A stretch of DNA of 64,000 bases from Flavobacterium glycines. GTDB lineage: Bacteria > Bacteroidota > Bacteroidia > Flavobacteriales > Flavobacteriaceae. Within the stretch, counting starts at the first letter, position 1. The number at the start of each line of letters is the position of its first letter. The position numbers were made by a program, and so were the translations under genes. The notes beneath the pieces are model-generated. The model was not told the DNA's origin. It did not search any database and was given only the letters and a program-made list of their open reading frames with translations. Below, one piece after another: positions 44,262 to 53,133 of the stretch. The stretch lies in assembly GCF_900100165.1 (NCBI RefSeq), contig NZ_FNEO01000001.1:744001-808000 (forward strand), given 5' to 3'.

Positions 44262-44576
44262 ATGAAATTATGGTTTGTTTATATTATGTCAAATAAACAT
44301 AAAGGAGTAATTTACATTGGAGTAACAGATAATTTAATAGAACGAGTTAAAGAACATAAACTAAAAGTTTATTCAAATTCTTTTACGGCAAAATATAATT
44401 GTGATAAATTAATTTATTTTGAAGAATGGGAAAATGGTTTTGATGCTACAAAAAGAGAAAAACAATTAAAAAAATGGAAAAGAGATTGGAAGGTAAATTT
44501 AATAGAAGATATGAATCCAACGTGGTTGGATGTAAGCTTAAATTGGAATTTCAATTTTAATAAAATAAGAGAATAA
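44262..44576 (+). CDS. GIY-YIG nuclease-domain protein
   Basis: A 104-residue single-domain protein. The GIY-YIG core is visible as WFVYIMSN...GVIYIGVTDNL (about residues 4-26). The conserved Arg is in ERVKEHK and the catalytic Glu candidate is in ATKREKQLKKWKR. Stand-alone members of this family (UPF0213/YhbQ type) are common in Bacteroidota. This one lies between two different palindromic repeats, 44121-44240 and 44593-44611, and looks like an insertion into an otherwise envelope-related gene run. Confidence 0.9.
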   Translation: MKLWFVYIMSNKHKGVIYIGVTDNLIERVKEHKLKVYSNSFTAKYNCDKLIYFEEWENGFDATKREKQLKKWKRDWKVNLIEDMNPTWLDVSLNWNFNFNKIRE

Positions 44577-44592
44577 AGTTTAATTTAAAAGA

Positions 44593-44611
44593 TACCCGCA
44601 TTCGCGGGCAT
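44593..44611. repeat. CCCGCATTCGCGGG palindrome
   Basis: CCCGC (44595-44599) and GCGGG (44604-44608) with a 4-base loop, flanked by TA and CATGA. It lies 6-9 bases upstream of the nucleotidyltransferase ATG. It is the second REP-type element bracketing the GIY-YIG gene and could also affect initiation of the next gene. Confidence 0.7.
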
Positions 44612-44616
44612 GAATT

Positions 44617-45627
44617 ATGAAAATAATCGTTCCAATGGCCGGACGTGGTTCACGTCTTCGTCCTCATACATTAACTATTCCTAAACCATTAATTCCGGTT
44701 GCCGGAAAACCAATCGTTCATAGATTAGTGGAAGATATTGCCGGAGTTTTGAATCAGGAAATAGAAGAAGTAGCTTTTATTATCCATGAAAGTTTTGGTG
44801 AAAAAGTAGAACAGGATTTAATTGCCATTGCCGAAAAATTAGGTGCCAGAGGAACTATTTATTATCAAAATGAAGCTTTAGGAACAGGACATGCTATTAT
44901 GTGCGCCAAAGATTCGCTTTCAGGTCCTGCGGTAATTGCTTATGCGGATACTTTAATCAGAGCTGATTTTGAATTGGATCCAACAGCTGATTCGGTAATT
45001 TGGGTAAAACAAATTGAAAATCCGGAAGCTTTTGGTGTGGTAAAATTAAATGAGAAAAACGAAATCATCGAATTGGTAGAAAAACCCAAAGAATTCGTTA
45101 GTGATTTAGCGGTTATCGGAATTTACTATTTCAAAGATATCGCTGTATTAAAACAGGAATTGCAAAATGTTTTAGATAACAATATCCAAAATGGTGGTGA
45201 ATACCAAATTAACGATGGTATCAAAAACATGATGGCTAATGGCAAAATCTTTAAAACCGGTGAAGTAAGTGCCTGGATGGATTGCGGGAACAAAAATGTA
45301 ACAGTTGAAACCAATTCACGAATGCTGGCTTTCCTTGCAGAGGATAAAGAAAGTTTAGTTTCTCCAAAAATAAAATTGGAGAATTCTACTATTATTGAGC
45401 CTTGTTTTATAGGTGATGATGTGGTATTAATCAATGCAACTGTTGGTCCGAATGTTTCTTTAGGAAATGGCTGCCACGTAATTGACAGCAGTATTAAAAA
45501 CAGTTTGGTTCAAACGCATGCACATATTAAAAATGCTAATCTGGATAATGCCATGATTGGGAATCACGCCAGCTTTGATGGTAATTTCACAAGTATTAGC
45601 ATAGGTGATTATTCGGTATTAGAATAA
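44617..45627 (+). CDS. Sugar-phosphate nucleotidyltransferase
   Basis: A 336-residue enzyme with an N-terminal GT-A-like pyrophosphorylase domain: PMAGRGSRLRPHTLTIPKPLIP (6-27), LGTGHAIMCA, and VEKPKEF. A C-terminal left-handed beta-helix (about 240-336, repeating hexapeptides ending in the LDNAMIGNHASFDG segment) follows. It activates a sugar 1-phosphate with an NTP; RmlA- and mannose-1-phosphate guanylyltransferase-type activities are both possible. It probably feeds the envelope glycan pathway of this gene run. Confidence 0.9.
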   Translation: MKIIVPMAGRGSRLRPHTLTIPKPLIPVAGKPIVHRLVEDIAGVLNQEIEEVAFIIHESFGEKVEQDLIAIAEKLGARGTIYYQNEALGTGHAIMCAKDSLSGPAVIAYADTLIRADFELDPTADSVIWVKQIENPEAFGVVKLNEKNEIIELVEKPKEFVSDLAVIGIYYFKDIAVLKQELQNVLDNNIQNGGEYQINDGIKNMMANGKIFKTGEVSAWMDCGNKNVTVETNSRMLAFLAEDKESLVSPKIKLENSTIIEPCFIGDDVVLINATVGPNVSLGNGCHVIDSSIKNSLVQTHAHIKNANLDNAMIGNHASFDGNFTSISIGDYSVLE

Positions 45628-45654
45628 TTTAGGACACTAAAACCGTATACTTTT

Positions 45655-45726
45655 GTCATTTCGACGAAGGAGAAATCACACAAGATGTTTGTTCTCGTTA
45701 TGTGATTTCTCCTTCGTCGAAATGAC
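45655..45726. repeat. Perfect inverted repeat (GTCATTTCGACGAAG family)
   Basis: Two 26-base arms, 45655-45680 and 45701-45726, are perfect inverted complements with a 20-base loop. They begin GTCATTTCGACGAAGG. It fills the gap between the nucleotidyltransferase and TPR genes. The perfect arms suggest recent arrival or gene-conversion maintenance; it may also act as an intra-operon terminator. Confidence 0.85.
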
Positions 45727-45762
45727 ACAAAAAAGGACATATAATGTGATTAATTCGGTAAA

Positions 45763-47112
45763 ATGAAAAAGTTTGTTTCTTTAATGATAATGTTGGTTTT
45801 GCTATGCAATTCGGCTTTGTCATGGGGACAAACTGAACCCGAAGATATAAAGCCTGATGAAAATAAATTTAAAGATTATTTTTTTGAAGCTTTAAAGCAT
45901 AAGGCAATTGAAAATTACGATAAAGCTATTGTGGCTTTAGAGCGTTGTTTGAAGATTGATGCTAATAATGCTACGATTTACCATGAATTAGGTAAAAATT
46001 ATTTGGCTTTAAAAGATTATAAAAACGCCTATGCTGATTTTGAAAAAGCCTATAGTTTAGATCCTAAAAACAAATGGTTTTTAATAGGGATGTATGATGT
46101 GGATTATGCGACTAAGGATTATGCAGATGCGGTTAAGGTGATTAATAAACTCATTTCGTTTGATTCAAAATTCAAAGAAGATTTGACTTCTCTATATATG
46201 AATATTGGTGAATTTGATAAAGCATTGGCGCTTATCAATGAGTTGAATGAAACGGTTGGAAAATCGGAAAGGAGAGAAAATTATAAAATTCAAATTTTAT
46301 CTCAGGGGAAATATCAGGATGCTGAAATAACGAATCTTGTTGACCAAATCAATAAATACCCTAAGGTCGAAGAAAATTACATTTCACTGATTTATTTGTA
46401 TTCCAAAAAGGATGATTTAGAAAAAGTACTGGAAACGGCCCGAAAACTGGAAACGGAAATTCCAAATTCAGAATGGGCGCAGGTGAGTTTGTTTAAAAAT
46501 TATTTAGTCGCTAATGAGAGTGATAAAGCTATTAAAGCGATGAATATTGTTTTGGGAAGTGCTAAAATTGACAGTAAAATAAAACACCGAATTTTCAATG
46601 AGTTTCTCATTTATGTAAATACTCATCCTGAATTTACAGCTGATTTAGACAAAGCCATTTCTTATTTTGATAATGATTCGAATGTGAATGTTGCCAAAGA
46701 AATTGGGAAATATTACCATAATAAAAAGCAATGGGATAAGGCTGTAAAATATTATCAATTGGGACTTAAAAAAAGTACCACTCCGGATGTAGAATCCACT
46801 TTGCTCCTGATGGATGTTTATACCCAATCTTCGGAGTTTGATAAAATGGCAAAAATGGCCAGTGAGATGTTAGAATTGTATCCGGCACAACCCCAGTTCT
46901 ATTATTATGCAGGATTAGCTTACAATCAGTTAAAACAGTTTAAAAAAGCTAAGGAAATACTGGAAATAGGCATGGATTATGTAGTAGAGGATATTACATT
47001 AGAAATAAATTATAATATTCAGTTAGGAGAAGCATATAATGGATTAGGAGATATTAATAAAAAGGTATTTTACTTTTCTAAAGCCGATCAATTATTAAAA
47101 AAACAAAAATAA
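45763..47112 (+). CDS. Exported tetratricopeptide-repeat protein
   Basis: A 449-residue protein with a signal peptide (1-22, ending SWGQ). It is followed by many TPR units (e.g. IYHELGKNYLALKDYKNAYADFEKAYSLDP, FYYYAGLAYNQLKQFKKAKEILEIG). No transmembrane helix follows, so it is periplasmic or outer-membrane associated. It lies one base upstream of the DUF4292 lipoprotein gene and before the EnvC-like gene, so probably works in cell-envelope assembly. Confidence 0.85.
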   Translation: MKKFVSLMIMLVLLCNSALSWGQTEPEDIKPDENKFKDYFFEALKHKAIENYDKAIVALERCLKIDANNATIYHELGKNYLALKDYKNAYADFEKAYSLDPKNKWFLIGMYDVDYATKDYADAVKVINKLISFDSKFKEDLTSLYMNIGEFDKALALINELNETVGKSERRENYKIQILSQGKYQDAEITNLVDQINKYPKVEENYISLIYLYSKKDDLEKVLETARKLETEIPNSEWAQVSLFKNYLVANESDKAIKAMNIVLGSAKIDSKIKHRIFNEFLIYVNTHPEFTADLDKAISYFDNDSNVNVAKEIGKYYHNKKQWDKAVKYYQLGLKKSTTPDVESTLLLMDVYTQSSEFDKMAKMASEMLELYPAQPQFYYYAGLAYNQLKQFKKAKEILEIGMDYVVEDITLEINYNIQLGEAYNGLGDINKKVFYFSKADQLLKKQK

Positions 47113-47113
47113 A

Positions 47114-47890
47114 ATGAAGAAATTCTTAGTATTCTTAGTAGTCATTTTTATGGTTTCCTGTAAGCCCAAAGCCATAGTTACTTCGGCAACCGTTACAGAA
47201 CCAGTTGATTATATGAAAGCAAGTAAAATAATTGACAATCATTACAGCAATAAAAACGACTTTTCTACATTATACATTAAAGCCAATGCACGTTATGCCG
47301 ATGACAAACAGGCACAAAATGTAGCCGCCGAAATCAGAATTAAGAAAGACCAGCAAATTTTAGTGAGTCTTCGTTTTCTGGGTATTACAATGGCAAAAGC
47401 GTCTATCACGCCTACATCGGTAAGTTATTACGAAAAAGTAAAAGGGACTTATTTTGAAGGTGATTTTAGTGCTTTGAGTCAGTGGTTAGGAACAGATTTG
47501 GATTACAGTAAAATCCAAAATATGTTGGTTGGAGAAGCTTTGGACGATTTAAACAAAGGAAAATATACCGAGATTTTAATGGATAATCTGTATCGTTTAG
47601 ATGATGCTAAAAACGGAAATACAAAAAAAAGTTTTTATTTTAATTCAAATGATTTCAGTGTAAACAAGCAGGAAGTTACTCAGGAAACTGAAAACAGAAC
47701 CATCCAAATTTCCTATCCGGAAAGAGTGGCTTACAAAGAAGCTAATTTGCCGGCAAGTATTGAGATTAGAACATCTCAAACTAAAGGAAAATCGGAAATT
47801 AATTTAAATTACAATTCGGTTTCATTTAACGAAGAACTTTCTTTTCCATATAGTGTTCCTGATGGTTACAAAAGAATATTAATTAAGTAA
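47114..47890 (+). CDS. DUF4292-family lipoprotein
   Basis: A 258-residue lipoprotein; signal peptide ends FMVSC with Cys16 as lipidation site. The body includes LYIKANARYADDK, VAAEIRIKKDQQILVSLRFLGI and KASITPTSVSYYEK, typical of DUF4292, which has a LolA/LolB-like fold (as known for the family). A lipid- or lipoprotein-carrier role in the outer membrane is inferred. Tight spacing to TPR (1 base) and EnvC-like genes. Confidence 0.85.
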   Translation: MKKFLVFLVVIFMVSCKPKAIVTSATVTEPVDYMKASKIIDNHYSNKNDFSTLYIKANARYADDKQAQNVAAEIRIKKDQQILVSLRFLGITMAKASITPTSVSYYEKVKGTYFEGDFSALSQWLGTDLDYSKIQNMLVGEALDDLNKGKYTEILMDNLYRLDDAKNGNTKKSFYFNSNDFSVNKQEVTQETENRTIQISYPERVAYKEANLPASIEIRTSQTKGKSEINLNYNSVSFNEELSFPYSVPDGYKRILIK

Positions 47891-47916
47891 ATTTGCAAAA
47901 AAAGAAAATTTTTAAG

Positions 47917-49251
47917 ATGCCAAAATATTTCCTTAGTCTGTTATTTGTTTGCTTGACTTCAGTGATGTGGAGTCAGTCGCAGCAAGAAAAATTAGAACAA
48001 CGAAAAGCTCAAATTCAAAAAGAGATTAGAGAGAATGAAAAGATGTTGAAAAGTGTCAAATCAAAGGAAAAATCGGCTATGAATGTTTTTTTGATTCAAA
48101 AAAATAAAATCAAGCTGAAAGAAACTTTGATTAATACAACCGAAAAGCAAAAAAGACTTTTGGCAGATGATATGTATCGTAATCAACTTCAAATCAATAA
48201 GCTCAACAGAGAATTGAATGTACTTAAAGAAGATTACGCTAATAAGATTTTAAATTCATATAAAAGCCGTTCAGAGCAAAGCAGAGCGATGTTTATTCTT
48301 TCTTCGGAGAATTTTTTGCAGGCTTATAAAAGAGTTCAATATTTAAAGCAATATACCAGTTTTAGAAAATCGCAGGGTGAGGAGATTTATGCTAAATCAA
48401 CAGAATTGATTAAGTATAATGAAAAATTAAAAATTCAAAAAATAGAAAAGCAAAAGTTAATTGCCGAGAACGAAAAAGAAAGACAGTCGCTTTTGAAAGA
48501 AAAACAAGAGCAGGAAAAATTGGTTAATCAGATTAAAAAAGATAAAAACCGAATTGTTTCTGAAATTCGAAAAAAACAGCGAGAATCTAAAATTATTGAT
48601 GCTCAAATTAACCGTTTAATTCGTGAAGCCATTGCAGAAGCCAACAGAAAAGCCGCTGCTGAACGCGCTAAAGCGGCTGCTTTAGCCGCTGCCGAAAAAT
48701 CAAAAACTTCAGCAACCAAAAAAGGTTCGTCTAAAGAAAAAACATCCGCAACAGAAGAGAAGGAAGTTAGAGAGACGGTTTCAAGAGGTCCGGTTTCTTC
48801 TTCAAGAATTGAAATGACCCCGGAAGATAAATTAGTTGCCGATAATTTTAGAGCCAATAGGGGTAAATTGCCGTGGCCGGTAGAAAAAGGATTTATTTCT
48901 TTAGGGTATGGAGATCAGCCACATCCGGTGTATAACACTTTGGTGGTTCATAATAGCGGGTTGGAAATCACCACTAATGAAGGGGCTAATGCCAGAGCTG
49001 TATTTAATGGAGAAGTGGTTCGTGTTCAGGTAATATCTCCTGTCAATAAAGCCGTTTTTATTAAACATGGAGATTATTTTACAGTTTATCAATATTTGAG
49101 TTCTGTTTCGGTCTCATCGGGAGACAAGGTAAGTGCAAAACAAAGTATTGGACGCATCAGAACTAATGGAGATACCGGAAAAACAGTATTGAAATTCATC
49201 ATTTCGCAAAATACCACTTATTTGAACCCTCAGGGTTGGTTAGCGAATTAA
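47917..49251 (+). CDS. EnvC-like murein-hydrolase activator
   Basis: A 444-residue exported protein. A signal peptide (1-20, VMWSQS) precedes a long coiled coil (about 25-250). An Ala/Lys/Ser-rich linker follows, then a C-terminal LytM (M23-fold) domain (about 335-440, HNSGLEITTNEGA ... YQYLSSVSV). The His/Asp zinc ligands of active M23 enzymes are missing (NSGLEI and YQYL replace them), as in EnvC, which activates amidases rather than cutting itself. The ATG 47917 is chosen; the frame is open to a TTG at 47893, but a TAAATTTG box lies there. Confidence 0.85.
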   Translation: MPKYFLSLLFVCLTSVMWSQSQQEKLEQRKAQIQKEIRENEKMLKSVKSKEKSAMNVFLIQKNKIKLKETLINTTEKQKRLLADDMYRNQLQINKLNRELNVLKEDYANKILNSYKSRSEQSRAMFILSSENFLQAYKRVQYLKQYTSFRKSQGEEIYAKSTELIKYNEKLKIQKIEKQKLIAENEKERQSLLKEKQEQEKLVNQIKKDKNRIVSEIRKKQRESKIIDAQINRLIREAIAEANRKAAAERAKAAALAAAEKSKTSATKKGSSKEKTSATEEKEVRETVSRGPVSSSRIEMTPEDKLVADNFRANRGKLPWPVEKGFISLGYGDQPHPVYNTLVVHNSGLEITTNEGANARAVFNGEVVRVQVISPVNKAVFIKHGDYFTVYQYLSSVSVSSGDKVSAKQSIGRIRTNGDTGKTVLKFIISQNTTYLNPQGWLAN

Positions 49252-49270
49252 AAATAGAATTGAAAATATA

Positions 49271-49294
49271 AAAGCGAATCGAATGATTCGCTTT
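49271..49294 (+). terminator. Terminator of the EnvC operon, bidirectional
   Basis: AAAGCGAATC (49271-49280) pairs perfectly with GATTCGCTTT (49285-49294), loop GAAT, then T. It lies between convergent operons. Confidence 0.9.
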
Positions 49295-49326
49295 TTTTAT
49301 GTTCTGATTTGAAATTTTCGGAAAAA

Positions 49327-50259
49327 TTATTGCTGTTGTTGTTCGGCGTGATTTAACTGTAATTCAAATTCAACAGAATTTTTTTGTAATTCGACATCGT
49401 TGATTTCTTCAAAATGCCTTCCGTCTTCATAACCTATAGAAACAAAAACCGAAAGCGTTTGTTTAGAAATGCCTTTAAAAGTTCCTTTAACAGGTGTACA
49501 ATCGTTAAAATTCATTCCCACCGATAATTTGACATGATTGTCCATTGTCCAAATATTATTAGTAGGATCAATGCCCAGCCAACCTTGTTTTGGGGTGTAG
49601 ATTTCAACCCAGGCGTGGGTAGCACCTTCACCTCTAAGACCGCTTTCGTTGGGACAAATATAACCACTTACATATCTTGATGGAATGCCCGCAGTTCTCA
49701 GAAGCTGTAAAAGCACATGTGCAAAATCCTGGCAAACACCTTTGCGGTGTCCCAAAATTTCATCTACTGTTGTTTCAATATTTGTAATGCCTTTGGTATA
49801 GGTAAAGTTGTTGTAAATGTATTGGCTGCAATCAAAAGCAAGAGCGATGATTGATTTGTTTTCGTAATCAATTTCTTTTAGAATACTATTAATTTCCTCT
49901 TGTTTTTCGATGCTTTCCGGAGAACAAAGACGTAACAAATAAATATCGTTGTGCAGGTTTAAATCCTTAGCCTTAGTCTCGTCAATTTCCGGAATTTTTA
50001 GCGAATGATTTACGCGAACTAACATTCGTGATTCGATGGTCATTTCATTATGCGCTTCTAATGTATTAAAATTTCCCACTCTGTTGCCATGATAATCGTT
50101 GGTGTAAGACACGTTAGGATTTTGTGTAATGGAAAGCTGGTATTGCAATACATCCTGATTTTCAAAATTATGAGGAAACAAACGAATCTCATTGATACTT
50201 TCTTTTATGGGTAAATTGTATTTGTATTTGGTAATATGGATAATGTTGAAAACGGCCAT
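49327..50259 (-). CDS. Transglutaminase-family protein
   Basis: A 310-residue cytoplasmic protein. An N-terminal bacterial transglutaminase domain (about 5-90) precedes the papain-like core with the Cys-His-Asp triad: Cys176 in HRKGVCQDFAHV, His215 in GATHAWVEIY, Asp231 in GIDPTNN. It is the third gene of a minus-strand cluster with alpha-E and circularly permuted ATP-grasp proteins. These combinations are known in many bacteria and are thought to form and break amide or peptide bonds; the substrate is not known. Confidence 0.9.
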   Translation of the reverse strand: MAVFNIIHITKYKYNLPIKESINEIRLFPHNFENQDVLQYQLSITQNPNVSYTNDYHGNRVGNFNTLEAHNEMTIESRMLVRVNHSLKIPEIDETKAKDLNLHNDIYLLRLCSPESIEKQEEINSILKEIDYENKSIIALAFDCSQYIYNNFTYTKGITNIETTVDEILGHRKGVCQDFAHVLLQLLRTAGIPSRYVSGYICPNESGLRGEGATHAWVEIYTPKQGWLGIDPTNNIWTMDNHVKLSVGMNFNDCTPVKGTFKGISKQTLSVFVSIGYEDGRHFEEINDVELQKNSVEFELQLNHAEQQQQ

Positions 50260-50265
50260 TGTTTT

Positions 50266-51219
50266 TTAGGTATATGAGAAAAATAATTTAGAGAAATCCA
50301 TTGAAAATTCATTCAACTGATCTTTGGTGTTTTTGAGTACCTGCTCTAATTGATAGTTACTAAGATGATGGTAATCGGTGTATTCAATGTAGCTTTTTAA
50401 GCGTCCAAATTGGTTGCGCATGGTGCGGGCTTCCATCAGGTTATTGTTTTTGAAAACACATTCTAAATAGGTTTCGATTAATCCTAAAGTAAATATCACC
50501 GAGTGTGCAAAATCAGGATTGAAAATGACATGTTGGATCACTTTGCGATTGTGCGGAATATTACTGTAGCTTTTAAGATATAATTCATAACCGGATAAAG
50601 ACAATAATAATTTTCGCCAATAGAGTAAATCTTCTTTTCCGTCTAAATTGTATTCAATGGGAGCATAATAGGATTGCGTCATCGAAATAGTTTGTAAGCA
50701 TCGTTCAATATGTTTGCCAATACTTGAAAAACACCAGCCTAATCCTCTGGGCATAGTAACATGAAAAATCCCATTGTAAAGCAGGAAATCCTTATTCAGT
50801 TTGGCTAAAATACTGATGGCTTCGGGCGTTTCAAGACGGCTGGGTAAGTCGGCAGCATTAATGTAATGATACATTGAATTGATGTGCTCCCAAAGTTCTT
50901 TAGTAATTTTATCCTGAGAACCTCTGGCATTTTCACGGGCTTTGGTAATTAGATTCCGTACCGAGTTGAGATTTTTGTTGTCGCAAATAACATATTTCAA
51001 TACAAAATTGGTGTCGTGTTGAAATTCGGCGATGTGTTCCGGAGCTAAATCGGTATAATATTTTAATAAGGGTTTGTATCCCTGGTAATCATTTGTCTCC
51101 TGATCAAAAGACATGATGTAAAGCGTATTGAGGGTAAGCAACATCCCATCGGTTCTTTCCATATATCGGTTAAGCCAAAACATTCCGTCGGCTACACGAC
51201 TGAGCATATTTACTTCCAT
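50266..51219 (-). CDS. Alpha-E domain (DUF403) protein
   Basis: A 317-residue, almost all-helical protein beginning with the family hallmark MLSRVADGMFWLNRYMERTDG. The 'alpha-E' (DUF403) family is nearly always fused to or encoded beside circularly permuted ATP-grasp and transglutaminase proteins, as here (6 bases before the next gene). Its molecular role is unestablished. Confidence 0.92.
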   Translation of the reverse strand: MEVNMLSRVADGMFWLNRYMERTDGMLLTLNTLYIMSFDQETNDYQGYKPLLKYYTDLAPEHIAEFQHDTNFVLKYVICDNKNLNSVRNLITKARENARGSQDKITKELWEHINSMYHYINAADLPSRLETPEAISILAKLNKDFLLYNGIFHVTMPRGLGWCFSSIGKHIERCLQTISMTQSYYAPIEYNLDGKEDLLYWRKLLLSLSGYELYLKSYSNIPHNRKVIQHVIFNPDFAHSVIFTLGLIETYLECVFKNNNLMEARTMRNQFGRLKSYIEYTDYHHLSNYQLEQVLKNTKDQLNEFSMDFSKLFFSYT

Positions 51220-51261
51220 AGTTATTTTTTTAAGGTTTTAAAAAACAATTTCAAATTGTAT

Positions 51262-52698
51262 TTATTTCATTATCCAGGTGTCCTTGCTTCCTCCGCCTTG
51301 TGAAGAATTTACAACCAGTGAACCTTCTGTTAGCGCTACTCTGGTGAGTCCGCCGGGAACAATTTTCACCCCGTTAGGACCACACAAAGCATAAGGACGC
51401 AAATCGACATGACGCAACTTTAATTCGCCGTCAATGTAGCAGGGAACGGTGCTTAACTGAATAATGGGTTGGGCGATAAAATTGCGCGGATTATTTAAAA
51501 TAGCCACTTTGGCTGCTTCGAGTTCTTCTTCGGTAGCTTTGTTTCCCATTACCATTCCGTAGCCGCCACTTTGATTGGTTTCTTTGATAACCATATTTCC
51601 CATATCCGCAAAAACCAATTCACGTTCTTCCGGATTTTCCATTTGGTACGTAGGTACATTTTTAAGAATAGGTTCTTCGTTCAGGTAATATTTAATCATT
51701 TGAGGTACAAAAGCATAAATGGCTTTGTCATCGGCAACACCGTTTCCTACGGCATTTACTAAGGCAACATTACCCATTTTATAAGCACTTATCAATCCCG
51801 GAACTCCAAGTGTACTATCGGGTTTAAAAACCAGTGGGTCTAAATATTCATCGTCCAGACGACGGTAAATTACATCTACCTGTTGCAATCCGGAGGTGGT
51901 TTTCATGTATACTTTGTGATTGTTTACTACCAAATCCCGACCTTCTACCAGCGGAATTCCCATTTGTCTGGCCAAAAATGTATGTTCATAATAGGCCGAA
52001 TTGTAAACGCCGGGAGTTAATAAAACCACATTGGGATTAGGAATACTTCTGGGTGACAGCGAAACTAAAATGTTATGAAAAATCATAGGATAGTTGGCTA
52101 CCATACTTACATTATTAGCACGGAACATTTCCGGGAAAATACGTTTGGTAATTTCTCTGTTTTCCAGCATATAACTGACTCCGCTGGGACATCTTAGATT
52201 GTCTTCCAGCACATAAAATTCTCCTTTTTCTCCCCGTATTAAATCGATTCCGGCAATGTGAACATGGATGTCATGCGGCACTTTGATTCCGTGTGCTTCC
52301 GGTAAATAATGCGGACAGGAAGCGATTAATGAAGCAGGAATTATTCCTTCTTTTACAATCAGCTGTTCGTTGTAAATGTCTTCTAAAAACAGATTTAAGG
52401 CTTTCAAACGTTGCGCAATTCCGGTTTCGACTTCAATCCATTCGTTTTTAGTGATGATTCTGGGGATAATGTCAAAAGGGAAGATGCGTTCTATTCCCTG
52501 ATTATCATCACTATAAACAGTAAATGTAATCCCCTGATTCATAAAAATATCCGAAGCCTGTTTCTGTTTTACATTTAGTTTGTCAAGATTTAAACCTTCT
52601 AATGTTTGCAATACTTGTTTGTAAGCGTCTCTTACGCCGTCCTTCGAAAACATTTCATCCCATCCCTTTGGGCTTAATTTCGGTGTTAAATTTACCAT
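51262..52698 (-). CDS. Circularly permuted type 2 ATP-grasp protein
   Basis: A 478-residue protein: GWDEMFSKDGVRDAYKQVL, FDIIPRIITKNEWIEVETGI, LEDNLRCPSGVSYMLENR, GGYGMVMGN and VNSSQGGGSKDTWIM are characteristic of the CP ATP-grasp type 2 family. The ATP-grasp fold suggests ligation of an amine to a carboxylate. First gene of the three-gene cluster, with 42 bases before the alpha-E gene. Promoter not identified. Confidence 0.92.
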   Translation of the reverse strand: MVNLTPKLSPKGWDEMFSKDGVRDAYKQVLQTLEGLNLDKLNVKQKQASDIFMNQGITFTVYSDDNQGIERIFPFDIIPRIITKNEWIEVETGIAQRLKALNLFLEDIYNEQLIVKEGIIPASLIASCPHYLPEAHGIKVPHDIHVHIAGIDLIRGEKGEFYVLEDNLRCPSGVSYMLENREITKRIFPEMFRANNVSMVANYPMIFHNILVSLSPRSIPNPNVVLLTPGVYNSAYYEHTFLARQMGIPLVEGRDLVVNNHKVYMKTTSGLQQVDVIYRRLDDEYLDPLVFKPDSTLGVPGLISAYKMGNVALVNAVGNGVADDKAIYAFVPQMIKYYLNEEPILKNVPTYQMENPEERELVFADMGNMVIKETNQSGGYGMVMGNKATEEELEAAKVAILNNPRNFIAQPIIQLSTVPCYIDGELKLRHVDLRPYALCGPNGVKIVPGGLTRVALTEGSLVVNSSQGGGSKDTWIMK

Positions 52699-53133
52699 CT
52701 GTAATTATTGAAAAATTAATAAAAACTAAATTTGATTAAAAATAAATCAGTCTTTAGGCTAATTTAATAAAATTTACAGTATGATATTTTGTTTTATATG
52801 TGAATAATGTAATTAATGTAGCATTCGTTTTTTGCTGCTGTGTTTTTTGAGAAATAGTGTTTTTAAATTCATTTTTTTTCAAATTTCTCAACAGTAAAAT
52901 CAATAATAAAATGAGGATGAGTAGAGGAACACAGATTTCACAGATTTCACGGATTTTAAGAAAATGTTTTTGGATTGGGATATAAGAGTCACTAATTCCA
53001 GAGTATTCGCCTTACAGATATATTATTATTTCTGCCACAGATTATATGGATTACACGGATTCTCTTCTGTTATTTAAAAAAATCTGTGTAATCCGTGAAA
53101 TCTGTGTTTGTCTTTTTTAAAATCCAGAAATGA
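52699..53133. other. 435-base gene-free region
   Basis: It contains no credible reading frame. The proximal part (52699-52925) is AT-rich and must hold the promoter of the ATP-grasp operon, though no TAnnTTTG box was recognised. The remainder is a large palindromic repeat described separately (52930-53106). Confidence 0.5.
52930..53106. repeat. Large nested palindromic repeat (CACAGATTTCACGG family)
   Basis: CACAGATTTCACGGATT (52940-52956) recurs inverted at 53090-53106, with a partial extra unit CACAGATTTCA at 52930. Inside, GGATTACACGGATT (53049-53062) pairs with AATCTGTGTAATCC (53081-53094) with one mismatch. Elements with this ...ACAGATTTCACGGATT... sequence are dispersed in Bacteroidota. 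It lies between the ATP-grasp and deacetylase genes. Confidence 0.75.

Noticed and set aside
47893..47916. TTG start for the EnvC-like protein
   Set aside because: A TAAATTTG promoter-like box overlaps this TTG and the ATG at 47917 gives a cleaner signal peptide.
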